Numbered from the stretch's first letter, positions 1 to 10,633 are shown. The stretch: DNA of 64,000 nucleotides from Blattamonas nauphoetae (GCA_033064195.1 JARBJD010000096.1:62001-126000); one strand, 5' to 3'. The notes: generated from the letters alone by a model not told the origin. Program-made: numbers and translations.

Positions 1-26
1 AATCAACGACAAAAAAGAATGAGAAA

Positions 27-266
27 TCACATGCTTTTAAGTTTGGAGTTCAGAAGATTCATGAACTTCATGGTGGTTGGGAGGGGAATGCTGTGCTTTT
101 GAGACACTGTATTCATGGCATTCACAGTATTATCCGGAACTTTCCATTCAGCATAAATCTCGGCAAGGGTGGGTGTCACAGCTGAGATATTCTTCTGAAA
201 TGCGGGAGGTAACTGGGTGAGCTCTAGATCCAGCTTAGAAAGCCATTTATCATCTAAAACATTCAA
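27..266 (-). CDS. 3'-terminal exon of an unrecognised gene (partial)
   Basis: About 79 residues are open on the minus strand, with an ordinary, non-repetitive composition (start of the exon reads DDKWLSKLDLELTQLPPAF). There is no ATG at the beginning. The frame instead enters just after a TTTTAG acceptor at about 254-259, so I read this as the last exon of a gene whose upstream exons lie in the next few hundred bases to the right, where I could not place them. The stop codon is at 27-29. I do not recognise the protein. It could also be a chance open frame, since nothing upstream confirms the splice. Confidence 0.35.
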   Translation of the reverse strand: MNVLDDKWLSKLDLELTQLPPAFQKNISAVTPTLAEIYAEWKVPDNTVNAMNTVSQKHSIPLPTTMKFMNLLNSKLKSM

Positions 267-461
267 TAATCATTCCAAATTTACCATAACGTAAAGTTTT
301 GATGAAAGATAAACCGTCAAAAAGCATGAGAGTTGATCTAACCATTCTTTGTCAAATCATTTTGACCGATGAATGACTCATCATTTTTCTGTCAAGTTCA
401 TCTTCAGGGTAATGTTCGTTGTGGGTCGATGATATCTTTCCGACGGCATTCTTGAAGTGGG

Positions 462-1098
462 ATGGAAAAAGTCAGCAAAACAACATTCTCAGTGATACCT
501 CACGTCAGGGTGAGGAAGATCGAATTGGGTTTCAGGGTTCGTTCTTTCGGTACCATAACAAAAAGTCTCATGTTTTCTCATCCAACTCCCGGAACTCCAA
601 TTGAGACATCAGTGATTTACAATGACTTTGTCTGTTCTCTTTTTTCCTTTTCTGAATCTTCATTCCATTCTGTTCTTCCATAGTACGAGAATTTCAGACA
701 GCTTGTGGCAGACGTGAATGCGTTGAAAGAGGATAAGCTGACACTCCAAAATCGGGTGGATCAACTGGAACGTGATCGTGAGAGATCAATTCTGAAGATC
801 GATCAACAGAATCAGTTGATATCACAACAGAATGAAACGATCGCTGAACTGACCGCAAGAGTCGAAAGAGAAAAGAAGACAAATGAAGAAGCAAGAATGA
901 GCACGAAACAACTCCAAAATCAAATGAATTCTGCCCAAAGTTCCCAACAGAACCAGATCTCTTCTCTTTCTTCTCAACTCTCCCAGATCTCCACCGAATT
1001 GCGACAACAACTTCAACAAACCAACTCGTCCATCTCTTCAAACATTTCGAGTCTGCGATCTCAAATCGAAGCCGTAAATATTAGAGTGAATCAGGAAC
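462..1098 (+). CDS. Coiled-coil protein, copy A (left arm of the inverted duplication)
   Basis: Two exons, 462-629 and 684 onward, joined across a 54-nt intron (GTCTGT...CCATAG). The join gives a smooth protein, with PGTPIETSVIYNDF followed by YENFRQLVADVNALK. From about residue 65 to the end the product is a long parallel coiled coil rich in Q, E, K and S (QQNETIAELTARVEREKKTN). The minus-strand copy at 21400-22035 has the same intron position, the same intron length and the same exon junction, and this supports the splice. Homology between the copies stops at about 1098 (NIRVNQE), where the sequence passes into a degenerate tandem repeat. That is probably a long intron or a decayed region, so the true C-terminus is unknown. 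Whether 462 is the real start is uncertain. Function unknown; the coil suggests a structural or scaffolding role. Confidence 0.55.
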
Positions 1099-1149
1099 AT
1101 CCCCGAACAGCAAACATGGGCCTCGCTGGATGTTTGTTTTTCTTTCTTT

Positions 1150-1950
1150 TGAGTTCTTGGTCTGGATCTCCAAGATATGCGGTTTCTTCTTCATGTTCTG
1201 ATGATGTTCGTCTCTACTGTGACATTTGATCTCCCTCCATTCAGTTATCTGTATGTTCTCCACCTCTTTTGCCATTCGTTCTGCTTGGATCCCTTGTTCT
1301 CGGTCATCTCTCCAAAGGGCGTATGTGATGATTTTTTTCTTCAGATTGTGTTCATCCACTGTGTTCTTTGATCTCCATCTCTCCATGCAGTGATAAGTGT
1401 GTTCTCACATCTTTTGTGATTCGTTCAGACAGTATCTCCTGTTCTCGTTCATCTCTCCCCAGTGGGTATGTGATTGTTCGTTTTGTTCAGATTATCTCTC
1501 CTTGCTTGTTCATCTCTCTCCAGTCGGTTTGCGATCGTTCCTCTTGTTCTGATGGTGTTCGAATCCGTTGTGATATTTAATCTCCATCTCTCGATTTAGC
1601 TTGTAGTGTGTCACGTTTCTTTTGACGTTCATTCAGAGAGTATTTCTTCTTCATGTTCATCTCTCCAAAGTTCGAACGTGCATGTTCTTCTTGTTTAGAT
1701 TGTGTCTCATCTCTTTCATCTCTCACCAGTGGGTATGCGATCGTTCCTCTTGATCAGATGGTGTTCGTCTCCACTGTTTTTTATCTCTCTCCCTTCATGA
1801 AGTCTTCAGTGTGTTCTCAGTTCTTTAGAGATTCATTCATCTCTTCGCAGTCCGTATGCATCTTTTGTCATCCTCAAATCGATTGTCCTTCCTGTTGGGT
1901 CTTCACCGTTTCGCAGCCAGTTGGTTTCTTCCCCCTCTCATTCTCACCTC
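1150..1950 (+). repeat. Degenerate tandem repeat, T-rich, with recurring CTCTCCCCAGTGGGTATG
   Basis: A loosely repeated unit recurs: TTCATCTCTCC, then CAGTGGGTATGYGATYGTTC, then a run like TCTTGTTCAGA. Spacing varies between roughly 45 and 110 bases. Many copies carry a CAG/GTATG-like junction resembling an acceptor next to a donor. The same repeat occupies the equivalent place in the minus-strand duplicate at about 20660-21330. No frame is conserved between the two copies, so I do not call it coding. Confidence 0.6.
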
Positions 1951-1994
1951 GTCATCTCAATCCAGCTGGGTGTTTGTCCTCGTTCTTGTTCATG

Positions 1995-2195
1995 TTTGCA
2001 GACAAGGAGGGTTTGATTCTGTTGTCTTCTGATCGTGTTGAAGGGCATTTTTCACTTTTCAATGAATCGCATCGAAATCTCGCCCAATCCACCACATTTT
2101 TTTCCTCATTCTGTTTTGATTCTGACATCCAAATCATCTTTCCAACACTCGAGTTTGAAAGTGTGTCGGTTGGACAGGATGATGGAGTCATCTGA
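1995..2195 (+). other. Exon-like block conserved in both arms (DKEGLILLSSDRVEGHF)
   Basis: After a TTTGCAG acceptor, about 65 codons are open (DKEGLILLSSDRVEGHF ... DIQIIFPTLEFES) and appear almost unchanged at about 20395-20625 on the minus strand. This is probably a downstream exon of the coiled-coil gene. The two copies differ by only about one base over some 200, far less than the flanking sequence. Domain not recognised. Confidence 0.45.
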
Positions 2196-2254
2196 TAACT
2201 TAACCTCATCACTGGCGGATTGATCAACTGGTGCGACTTTATCATGTGACTATC

Positions 2255-3535
2255 AGTTAAGTTTTCCACTCAGATCCACTTCCGTCCACCAAAGATGCTG
2301 TCGATGTCTGCCCATTCGCAGATGTGCTGGTCTGGAGGGGTGTTGTTGGTTGAGAGAGAATCGGTTTGTCGTCTGTTTTCAGGGCATGAGAAGAGATGAA
2401 ACTGGACGGAAGTGTCGAGAAGAGGAGGCGGCGAGGGTGATGTTCGGAGAACGAGTGAAGTGTGACCGATGGATCAACGATGGCCGAACTCGAACAAGCA
2501 AGCTGTTGTTCCTGTTCAGTCTCGTCTTCACTCCACCCACCCTGATCCACCAACTTCTTCCCAGCTCTCCGGTTGTTCATCCTCAATTCCCATCTTCGAA
2601 GGCCTCATCCAATCTCAGCTGGCCAGTCACAGAGATTGACGTTGTGTGTTCGAATGACGTCCCCGAGGATTGTGGATGAGACAAGTCAATGGTGTTCAGT
2701 TGTGTTGAGGAAGGAGCGAGGAACTGCGAATGTGGAAGCAGGTCCTCTCCGACGATGCTGGTGCGAGCTGATCCAGCTGGACCGATGTGATGTCGCCAGA
2801 ATGCGACAATCATCTTCATTTGAAATCTGTGCTCGGGCGAGCGCAGTGGGAGTTTAAGTGGGTCCTGATCAGATGGGCATCTGGAGGCAAGTCCGAACCA
2901 TCCCGACCACAATCTTTCTGCAACATCATCTTGTGCCCACTGGCTGGCTTCCACAAACATATCAGAGGATGAAAATGTGGAGTATTTTGGTCGATCGTGA
3001 CTGTTGGCTTCAGATTCGCAAGAGTTCGGCTCAGATGTGTGTCAAAGGATCAGAACTCCCCCATCTCTCACATGTCAGGTTGAGTTGTGAGACAAGCAGT
3101 CTGGCCTCTCCTGGCACGTGTTCCAATCGAGAGAACGATCGCTGAAAGCTTCTGCTGCAAAGGGATGATGGAAAGGTGTGGAATGGTCCGTCGAACATTT
3201 CGGTGCATCCATCGTCTTCCCTCTCAATTCGAGTGCACAAAGCGAAGGAGTTCTACACTCTCAAGGCAAGACTGGCTTTGAAATGAGCGAAAACCAAACC
3301 AGAATCCTGTTTCTGGACAGTCTTCGGAATCGCATTTCTGCTCCAATCTCCAAGAAAGCGGTGAAAGGGTGGTGGATGAGGAAAACGTATTCTCAACAAA
3401 TCCGAAGTGGGTGGCAGGGGAATGCTGTTGCTGGTGTCGAGCGATCAGTTGGGACGAAAGCGGGAGAGAGATGGAATGTGTTGGGTTTTATTCTTCGTTT
3501 TCAAATTGCATCAAATTGCTTGTTCGGTGATGATC
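2255..3535 (+). other. Further exon-like blocks of the left arm
   Basis: Three stretches keep an open frame in both arms: about 2350-2480 (RENRFVVCFQ, then MRRDETGRKCREE), about 2960-3070 (SSAQMCVKGSELPHL) and about 3210-3475 (RISAPISKKAVKGW). The counterparts lie at about 17990-18110, 16840-16960 and 16440-16690 on the other strand. The right-arm frames contain stops, so at least that copy is decayed. Position 2313-2324 is the empty insertion site of the transposon at 18155-20143. No function can be assigned. Confidence 0.35.
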
Positions 3536-3744
3536 TCTCCGACTTCGTTCTTCTTTCCGCTTCTCCCTTCGAGATGGAGAGTGGATGAGTATTGGGCTTC
3601 ACTGGAACTGAGTTCGAGTGAGTGATCAAAGTGGCGACTGACAATCGATTGAATTGAGACGGAGTGAAGTGGTAGGGCTGATGACTGTAGCGAGATCAAC
3701 CGGTGCAGTCGATGTTAGAAGTGTGAGCGAGGAATGACACGAAG

Positions 3745-5838
3745 AGGGTGAAATCGGCAGAGGGTGACATCGAAAGAGGATGACATCGGCAGAGGGTGAC
3801 ATCGGCAGATGATGATATCGGGAGAGGGTGACATCGGAAGAGGGCGACATCGGCAGAGGATGATATCGGCAGAGGGCGACATCGGCAGAGGGTGACATCG
3901 GCAGAGGGTGATCGGCAGAGGATGATATCGGCAGAGGGTGACATCGGCAGAGGGTGACATCGGCAGAGGATGACATCGGCAGAGAATGACATCGGTAGAA
4001 AATCACACGGGCAGAGGTTCACATCGGCAGAGGGTGATATCGGCAGAGGGTGACATCGGTAGAGGGTGACATCGGCAGAGGGTGACATCGGCAGAGAATG
4101 ACATCGGTAGAAAATCACACGGGCAGAGGTTCACATCGGCAGAGGGTGATATCGGCAGAGGGTGACATCGGTAGAGGGTTACATCGGAAGAGGGTGACAT
4201 CGGCAGAGGATGACATCGGGAGAGGGTGACATCGGTAGAAACTCACACGGACAGAGGGTCACATCGGCAGAGGGTGACATCGGCAGAGGATGATATCGGC
4301 AGAGGGTGACATCGGCAGAGGCTGACATCGGCAGAGGGTGACATCGGCAGAGGGTGACATCGGCAGAGGATGACATCGGCAGAGGATGACATCGGCAGAG
4401 GATGATATCGGCAGAGGGTGACATCGGTAGAAAATCACACGGGCAGAGGGTCACATCGGCAGAGGATGTTATCGGCAGAGGGTGACATCGGCAGAGGATG
4501 ACATCGGCAGAGGGTGATATCGGCAGAGGGTGACATCGGCAGAGGGTGACATCGGCAGAGGATGATATCGGCAGAGGATGATATCGGAAGAGGGTGACAT
4601 CGGCAGAGGATAACATCGGCAGAGGATGACATCGGCAGAGGATGATATCGGCAGAGGGTTACATCGGAAGAGGGTGACTTCGGCAGAGGATAACATCGGC
4701 AGAGGATGACATCGGCAGTGGATGATATCGGCAGAGGGTGACATCGGCAGAGGGTGACATCGGCAGAGGGTCACATCGGCAGAGGATGACATCGGCAGAG
4801 GGTGACATCGGCAGAGGATGACATCGGCAGAGGATGACATCGGTAGAGGATGATATCGGCAGAGGGTGACATCGACAGAGGGTGACATCGGCAGAGGATG
4901 ACATCGGCAGAGGATGATATCGGCAGAGGGTGACATCGGCAGAGGGTGACATCGGCAGAGGGTGACATCGGCAGAGGATGACATCGGCAGAGGGTGACAT
5001 CGGCAGAGGGTGACTTCGGCAGAGGGTGACATCGGCAGAGGATGACATCGGCAGAGGATGACATCGGTAGAGGATGATATCGGCAGAGGGTGACATTGGC
5101 AGAGGGTGACATCGGCAGAGGATGACATCGGCAGAGGGTTACATCGGAAGAGGGTGACATCGGCAGAGGATAACATCGGCAGAGGGTCACATCGGCAGAG
5201 GATGATATCGGCAGAGGGTGACATCGGCAGAGGATGACATCGATAGAGGATGACATCGGCAGAGGATGACATCGGTAGAAAATCACACGGGCAGAGGGTC
5301 ACATCGGCAGAGGATGACATCGGCAGAGGATGACATCGGCAGAGGGTGACATCCGCAGAGGATGACATCGGCAGAGGGTGACATCGGCAGAGGATGACAT
5401 CGGCAGAGGATGATATCGGCGGAGGATGACATCGGTAGAAAATCACACGGGCAGAGGGTCACATCGGCAGAGGGTGACATCGGCAGAGGATGACATCGGC
5501 AGAGGATGACATCGGCAGAGGGTGACATCGGCAGAGGATGACATCGGCAGAGGGTGACATCGGCAGAGGATGACATCGGCAGAGGATGATATCGGCGGAG
5601 GATGACATCGGTAGAAAATCACACGGGCAGAGGGTCACATCGGCAGAGGATGATATCGGCAGAGGGTGACATCGACAGAGGATGACATCGGCAGAGGATG
5701 ACATCGGCAGAGGATGACATCGGCAGAGGATGATATCGGCAGAGGATGATATCGGCAGAGGATGACATCGGCAGAGGATGATATCGGCAGAGAATGACAT
5801 CGGTAGAAAATCACACGGGCAGAGGGTGACATCGGCTG
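3745..5838. repeat. 16-bp satellite, unit GACATCGGCAGAGGRT, about 130 copies
   Basis: The unit repeats head to tail for about 2.1 kb, with C/T variation at the third base (GACATC or GATATC). Eight pairs of variant units (one ending GTAGAAAAT, followed by CACACGGGCAGAGGGT) occur near 4000, 4110, 4238, 4430, 5278, 5438, 5614 and 5806. All spacings are multiples of 16, which points to local higher-order duplication. Sixteen is not divisible by three and the unit has no minus-strand stop, so all three minus frames stay open as a 16-residue repeat (such as SADVTLCRCHPLPM). I regard these as translation artefacts. Flanking units at 3720-3745 are degenerate. Confidence 0.97.
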
Positions 5839-5859
5839 TTGCCGATTCAGGAGACTGAC

Positions 5860-6244
5860 TGGAAATCTTGAGAGGGACGAGTGAGAGAGGGAGCTGGTTG
5901 CTGAGGCTGCAGGGGCAAAGGCAAAGAGAGCAGGCCAATCTCAAAATCAGGTCTGCTCCGACACAGAAATGCATGTTGTCCGCATCCCGACCTGTCCCGT
6001 CCACAACTCTCCTCCCATCGTCCAAACCAGCTCATCTGACCACAAATCCCCACGTCACCCTTCGGCCAGCAAAGCTCAGTCCATTCTGAGAGTGACAGCG
6101 TGCACGGGTCGATCTCAATCGGAGCATGTTTTGGCAAATCGACGAGTGGAGTGGTGTTTCCTTCGAATGAAAGATCACACACAAACTGTGTTGCCCAAAA
6201 GAAGCCAGAAACAGTCCGAAAGATTCGCTTTTTCCTGTCAGATT
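5860..6244 (-). repeat. FLNW 3' flank, type 1 (shared with 8880-9241)
   Basis: Reading along the minus strand, the 385 bp after the stop of the FLNW gene at 6245 match the segment after the broken copy at 9242, at about 80% by eye. The shared frame runs VSGFFWATQFVCDLSFEGN and later SLSEWT. The first 60 bases (AACTGTTTCTGGCTTCTTTT region, then an ACACACTGTTTGTGTGTGATC-like stretch) are shared by all FLNW copies and are probably the 3' UTR. The rest looks like a decayed gene piece. Confidence 0.5.
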
Positions 6245-7321
6245 CTATTCTTGTTTTAGAAGGTTCATGCCCATCATTTTGTTCCATTTGATCGAGTTGT
6301 CGACAATAAGATCTCCGAAGAATCCTTTTGCATCATTTCTGAGCTTTTCCTCAATCGAATCTTCGAAGCCCTCCATTCTCAACCTTCGAAGCACTTTCTT
6401 CCACATCTGTCGCACTTCTCCTTTTTGTTCGTTCCCTTTCTGCTGGATTTTGATCATTGCATAGAGAAAATACCAGATTGAGCTTTCATGTTCGAAGAAG
6501 GTGAGACAACTTGGGATCGTGAGAACGACTGGCATATGAAGAATAAAATCCATTGTCGGTTGATGGTATGGACATGTTTCGAGGAGTCTGGCGAGAAGAC
6601 GCACAAAGACATAAGATTGGTTCTCATCGATGAGCGAAAAGCGGAACACGCATAGATGCCAAATATACTTCTCCGATGGGGTGAGAACGTGCTGCAAAAC
6701 CGTCTCATGAACATCTTCTTGTTCATTCTCCTCTTCAATCTCGAGTTGTTCGAGACCATTTGGAGTTGAGAGATAGATGGAATTACAGATGATGTTCATG
6801 AGACAATTGTGGATATCGACTGCTCCTGCGAATGAAAGAGACTGTAGGTTGAGAGTATTGATGAGTTGAGGGAAAAGATCAGCTTTGAAGAGGAGATAGA
6901 GAACTCGGGCTGAACACCACATGGATAGATTTCCGACCATCTCCATTGCTGCTGTGGTGATTGTTTGATTGGTTGAGGAAACGAGTACCACAATGGACTG
7001 TATGAAGCTGGTCAAAGAATCATCAGAAGTTCGCCCAAGGCTGAGGAGAAAATCATTGGCTGACGATCGAGTCTTTGGATATAAAGATTCGAGAAATTTC
7101 ACGGCTTTCGCTTCCACCGAGACATCAAGTGCAGGTAGGTTCTTCACAGTAGCAACGAGAGATCGAAAAACAACGATCTTTTCGAACACAGTTTTCGGTT
7201 CTTCGTTTTCATCCCAATTCAGGAAAGAGGAACAATCTGGAGAACATGACAAGTTTTGGGAAGAGATACCAGGGCTAGGAGAATCAGTGGACGAGGATGT
7301 TTTCGAAGGTAATGAGGCCAT
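6245..7321 (-). CDS. FLNW-family alpha-solenoid protein, 358 aa, intact
   Basis: Full-length member, single exon. Family landmarks in order: SSFLNW at residue 31, VVFRSLVATVK at 50, FIQSIVVLVSS at 107, LLFKADLFPQLINTL at 143, SEKYIWHLCVFRFSLID at 216, TIPSCLTFFE at 268, LRRLRMEGFED at 311 and SIKWNKMMGMNL at 343. The pattern of amphipathic helices of 15-30 residues suggests an armadillo/HEAT-type solenoid (inference). No signal peptide or membrane segment. The start is supported by a TGACCCATAACG motif with 26 nt between it and the ATG. The N-terminal 30 residues are Ser/Pro-rich, as in all members. The neighbours are decayed beta-helix pieces upstream and a shared 3' flank downstream. Function unknown. 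Confidence 0.88.
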   Translation of the reverse strand: MASLPSKTSSSTDSPSPGISSQNLSCSPDCSSFLNWDENEEPKTVFEKIVVFRSLVATVKNLPALDVSVEAKAVKFLESLYPKTRSSANDFLLSLGRTSDDSLTSFIQSIVVLVSSTNQTITTAAMEMVGNLSMWCSARVLYLLFKADLFPQLINTLNLQSLSFAGAVDIHNCLMNIICNSIYLSTPNGLEQLEIEEENEQEDVHETVLQHVLTPSEKYIWHLCVFRFSLIDENQSYVFVRLLARLLETCPYHQPTMDFILHMPVVLTIPSCLTFFEHESSIWYFLYAMIKIQQKGNEQKGEVRQMWKKVLRRLRMEGFEDSIEEKLRNDAKGFFGDLIVDNSIKWNKMMGMNLLKQE

Positions 7322-7347
7322 TCTGTCGGAGTCAGAACAGAATCACT

Positions 7348-7359
7348 CGTTATGGGTCA
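7348..7359 (-). promoter_or_regulatory. FLNW start-proximal motif TGACCCATAACG
   Basis: Exact match to the family consensus; 26 nt separate it from the ATG at 7321. It is followed by the shared GAGTGATT stretch. Probably a core promoter or transcription-start element, since the distance to the ATG is fixed while the intervening bases vary. Confidence 0.65.
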
Positions 7360-7399
7360 GACACAAGAATGGGAGAAACAATGACATTGAGATGAAATG

Positions 7400-8060
7400 A
7401 TCGTCCAAACGAATTACAAAATATCACATCCTGAATAGCAAGACGATTGTCAATGATGATGACAAATCTGTCTGTCTGGGCTGACACAGTCCCTTTCAGA
7501 ACGTTGCTGTTGAGGGTGAATGTAATCGCCGACACAGAGAGAGTTCCAGCTGTCACTTTTTTGTTGGCTGTTTCACAAAACGGCGACTCAATCAAAGAGC
7601 GACTGCTTGACGACAATCCCTTTCTCATCTCCATTCAAACACAAGCACGTTCTCGATCCCACAATCACTTCGCAGTTCCCTGTCACTTGGGTTCCAGCCT
7701 CTGTCACTGCCTTGTATTCCTGCAATTCGTTTCCACAATTCCACACGTCCGATCCAGACGTGCAAACACAAACGTTCGCATCCCTCGATTCCCCTGGTCA
7801 TCCAGAAATGCAACAAGATGTGCCCAATCCCATGTTCCTGGCATCCAAATGCTTCGTGTCCGTGAGCAGACTGTCCTGTCGTTTGGTTTGTGCACCATCT
7901 TCATTGCAGAGATCTGTTGTGTGGAAGATATACGACGCGTGCCTCCATCTCTGTTCTTTGTTCTATCACTGTTCTCTCCTCTTTCTCCTTTCTCTCCCTC
8001 TTTCCCTTGTTTCCTCTTTCCATGCCCTATACTTTGTGTCTGTTCCCTTCTCTTCCGTCT
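7400..8060 (-). pseudogene. Decayed 5' portion of a parallel beta-helix surface-type protein gene
   Basis: Pieces of minus-strand frame match the better preserved beta-helix gene at 46354-49404: CTSGSDVWNCGNE corresponds to ATSGSKRWDCGSS there, and ETANKKVTAGTLSVSAITFT (7430-7580) corresponds to QTANMTVSAGLFSVSVMSLT. The segments are joined only across several stops and frame changes, so it is not a working gene. Such proteins in this lineage are long right-handed beta-helix repeats, probably cell-surface; that is family knowledge and not visible here. It ends where the FLNW 5' flank begins, around 7390. Confidence 0.5.
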
Positions 8061-8146
8061 AATTGTCTCGAGCAGTGCTAAAATGGCACGTGAGGGTGTC
8101 GCCGTTGTCATCTCGCAAGCAGAGCAGTTCCATCCTTCGAAGATCC

Positions 8147-8764
8147 TCACTTTCCATCTTGCTCAATCCGAAGTTGCGGACAGAGCGGAGGACGGCTGGC
8201 AGACATTGCATTCTCCTCTTCTCCTTCCAGATCGGTGGCTGCGACAACCTCGGTGTGGTTCAAGCGAGTGATGGCTGCATCCAGCGCTTCGATGTCTTCC
8301 GTGCAGAGTGCCAGCAGAGGGAGGGCCAGGTTGTCCCTCGTTTCGTCGTTGATCTCAAAGGACATTCGACCCAGCTTCTTCATGTCACCTGCCTTCCTGT
8401 TTGTGTCCATCTCTGTCTGCAGCTCTCTTCCAATCCTCCTCATCTGCTGCTGTTGCTCGTTGTTCCCATTCCAACTCTGCTCAATCTCAATCCGTTCCTG
8501 ATTCCTCTGCGTCGCTTCAAGAACAGTCGTTCCTCCTCGTCGGGTTGAGCATGTGTTCATTCGCGAATGGATGCAGTGTTGTTTCGTTCTCCGCGTGAGA
8601 TCCTTTGGGCGATGCGTGTTGGGCAGACAACTCTTCGTCACTGCTGCCTCTCCCGCCTGCAGTGCCATCACGAAGACGTCGCCAGGCGTCTCGACTGTCA
8701 ATGTCGTGTTATCATCAGTCGCCTTTGCGATGGTTGAGACAGGCTGCTCTTTCGCGTTGGTCAC
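8147..8764 (-). CDS. Hypothetical protein, 205 aa
   Basis: An uninterrupted minus-strand frame beginning with ATG at 8764 (MTNAKEQPVSTIAKATDD). The middle is basic and Q-rich (NNEQQQQMRRIGRELQTEMD) and could form a coil of about 45 residues; the C-terminal third is acidic (DLEGEEEN). No second copy in this window, no recognised domain and no motif upstream. It lies between two decayed regions, so it may be an exon or a remnant of a longer gene. Composition is protein-like, but coding status is unproven. Confidence 0.35.
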   Translation of the reverse strand: MTNAKEQPVSTIAKATDDNTTLTVETPGDVFVMALQAGEAAVTKSCLPNTHRPKDLTRRTKQHCIHSRMNTCSTRRGGTTVLEATQRNQERIEIEQSWNGNNEQQQQMRRIGRELQTEMDTNRKAGDMKKLGRMSFEINDETRDNLALPLLALCTEDIEALDAAITRLNHTEVVAATDLEGEEENAMSASRPPLCPQLRIEQDGK

Positions 8765-8879
8765 CTTTTGAGGTTGTGGTCATCCGAACGCTCATCCATC
8801 GGAGCCAGTCAAGATGGCGTGCGATGACGTCGGAGAGAACCGAACATCAGCAACCCTTCTGATAAAGACGTTGTGGGAG

Positions 8880-9241
8880 GGAACATGGTGATTGGAGAGA
8901 GTGGGCAGGGGCGACGGTGAACTGCACACGCCATTCTCAAAAATCGGGTTGGTTCCGACGCAGACATGCGTGTCATCCACATCCCGACCTGTTCCATCCG
9001 CAACACTCCTCCCATCGTCCAACCCAGCCCATCCGACCACAAATCCCCACGTCACTCCTCGGCCAGCACAGCACTGTCCATTCCGAGAGTGACAGCGTGC
9101 ATGGGTCCACTTCCATCGTCGCATGTTTTGGGGAATCGACGAATGCCGTGGTGTTCCCTTCGAAAGAAAGATCACACACAAACAGGGTTGCCCAAAAGAA
9201 GCCAGAAACTGTGCGAAAGACGCGCTGGTTCCTGTTGGGTA
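8880..9241 (-). repeat. FLNW 3' flank, type 1, second copy
   Basis: Copy of 5860-6244 in the same orientation, downstream of the broken FLNW copy. The shared open stretch is clearer here (GLDDGRSVADGTGRDVDDTH, then VCVGTNPIFENG). The repetition of gene plus flank shows that long segments, and not only the coding region, were duplicated. Confidence 0.5.
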
Positions 9242-10315
9242 CTATTCCTCTTCTGGAACGTTCATGCTCAACAAATTGTTCCATATCATCGAGTAGGCAA
9301 AAATAAGGCGTCCCCCAACTTCGTTTCTGTTGTTCCGCAGCTTTTCTTCGATCACATCTTCGATGCCCTCCATTCTCAACATTCGAAGCACTATCTTCCA
9401 CGGCTGTTGCTTTTCTCCCATTGTTTTGTTCCATTCCCGCTGGTTTCCGCTCATTTCAAACAGAAAACTTCCGATTGAGCGGTCATTTTCGAGGAATGTG
9501 AGATAACTTGGGATCGTGAGTGTGACAGGCATATGAAGAATAAAGTCCATTGTGGGTTGATAAGAAGGACATATTTCGAGGAGTCTGGTGAGGAATCCCA
9601 GAAAATACTGGGATTGCTCGCTATCGAGGATCGAAAATCGGTTCACGCACAAAGGGCAGATATACTTCTCCGAAGGAATGAGAACTTGCTGTAAAACCGT
9701 CTCGTGAACAGCTTGTTGTTCATTGTCATCTTCAATTCTGAGAGAAGCAAAGCCATCCGGAGTTGTGAGATAGAAAAAACTGCTGATTCATGTCATGAGA
9801 TGGTCGTGGATATCGACTACTTTGGCGAACGAAAGAGTATGTGGATTAAGAGTGTTTATGAGTTGAGGGATCAAATCTGCTTTGACGAGGGTACGTTTGT
9901 CTTTTGGTGAAAACCAGAAGAACAGGTTTTGGAGTATCTTCACTGCTGCTGTGGTGATGACCCGGCTGGCAGAAGAAAGAAGAACCACAATGGATTGCAC
10001 AAAGTTGGTCAAAGATTCATCAGTAGTTTGTCCAAGGCGGCGGAGAAAAGCTTCTGCTGATTCTTCATCATCTGGATCCAGAGACTTGAGAAGTTTCACG
10101 GCTTTCACTTGCAGAGAGTCATCAAGAGTAGGTTGAGACTTCACAGTGGCAACGAGAGATCGAAAGATAACGGCCTTTTCGTCTTCAGAACCAGGTGTTT
10201 CTATGCTCCAATTCAGGAACGCTGAGCAATCCATTGAGAGTGTTAAATCATTGGACGACAAATCAGAGCATGTTGGACTTGATTAGGTGTCTGTTTTCTT
10301 GATTCTCGTGTTCAT
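9242..10315 (-). pseudogene. FLNW-family gene copy, broken
   Basis: Similarity covers the entire family length, but the frame is interrupted twice. The original start, ATG at 10313-10315, is in frame with a TAA at 10283-10285 after only ten codons (MNTRIKKTDT). A frameshift lies near 9785-9800, just after the DIHDHLM segment, where a few bases differ from the intact paralogs. Between these, 9790-10261 encodes a normal N-terminal half (MDCSAFLNW, DLIPQLINTLNPHTLSF) and 9242-9700 a normal C-terminal half (CVNRFSILDSEQS, VLRMLRMEGIEDVIEEKLRN). A shorter protein could start at 10261, but it would end at the frameshift. The upstream motif is intact. Confidence 0.85.
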
Positions 10316-10341
10316 TCTGGCTGATTCTGAGATAAAAGTGT

Positions 10342-10353
10342 CGTTATGGGTCA
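10342..10353 (-). promoter_or_regulatory. FLNW start-proximal motif (TGACCCATAACG)
   Basis: Retained in front of a broken gene, again with 26 nt to the original ATG at 10315. The spacing argues that 10315, and not 10261, was the ancestral start. Confidence 0.6.
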
Positions 10354-10633
10354 GTGGATGAATCCAGGAAGTAATCAGATTGTCATGAAATTGACTTGCA
10401 GAAGGGACAGTCAAAATATGCAAAGGTTGAGTGAGACAATCCATGAATGAAGAGAAAGCCTGAAAACAAGACGAAGTGGAGGATGGCCTTGTTTCGCTGA
10501 AGAGGTGTTTCTTTTAATTTAGAACATCCACGCAGTGGGGAGAGAATTGACGAGGATTGTTGGTTTCATTTGATGGAAATCAGAAAAAACTTATTGTTAT
10601 GGTTAGATCAAATTTTCATTTTCAGTCATTGAC

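Larger units (their letters stand above)
560..3535 (+). repeat. Left arm of a diverged inverted duplication
   Basis: This segment recurs in inverted order and orientation at about 16430-22025: coiled-coil exons, degenerate tandem repeat, DKEGLILLSSD block, RENRFVVCFQ block, and the ISAPISKKAVKGW block. Identity is roughly 75-85% by eye in most parts and nearly complete around 1968-2190. The left arm lacks the two transposons that sit in the right arm. Confidence 0.7.

Noticed and set aside
3745-5838. CRISPR array
   Set aside because: Continuous 16-bp tandem units without unique spacers, in a eukaryotic sequence with spliced genes.
3720-6025. Minus-strand frames of up to 325 codons with a CRCHPLPM-type repeat
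   Set aside because: They are translations of a 16-bp satellite in all three phases; no start signal, no non-repeat domain.
6969-7400. Antisense frames of 60-145 codons within FLNW genes (for example 6969-7400 plus, 56161-56601 plus)
   Set aside because: They lie opposite conserved coding sequence, recur at corresponding places in paralogs as by-products, and have no motif or domain.
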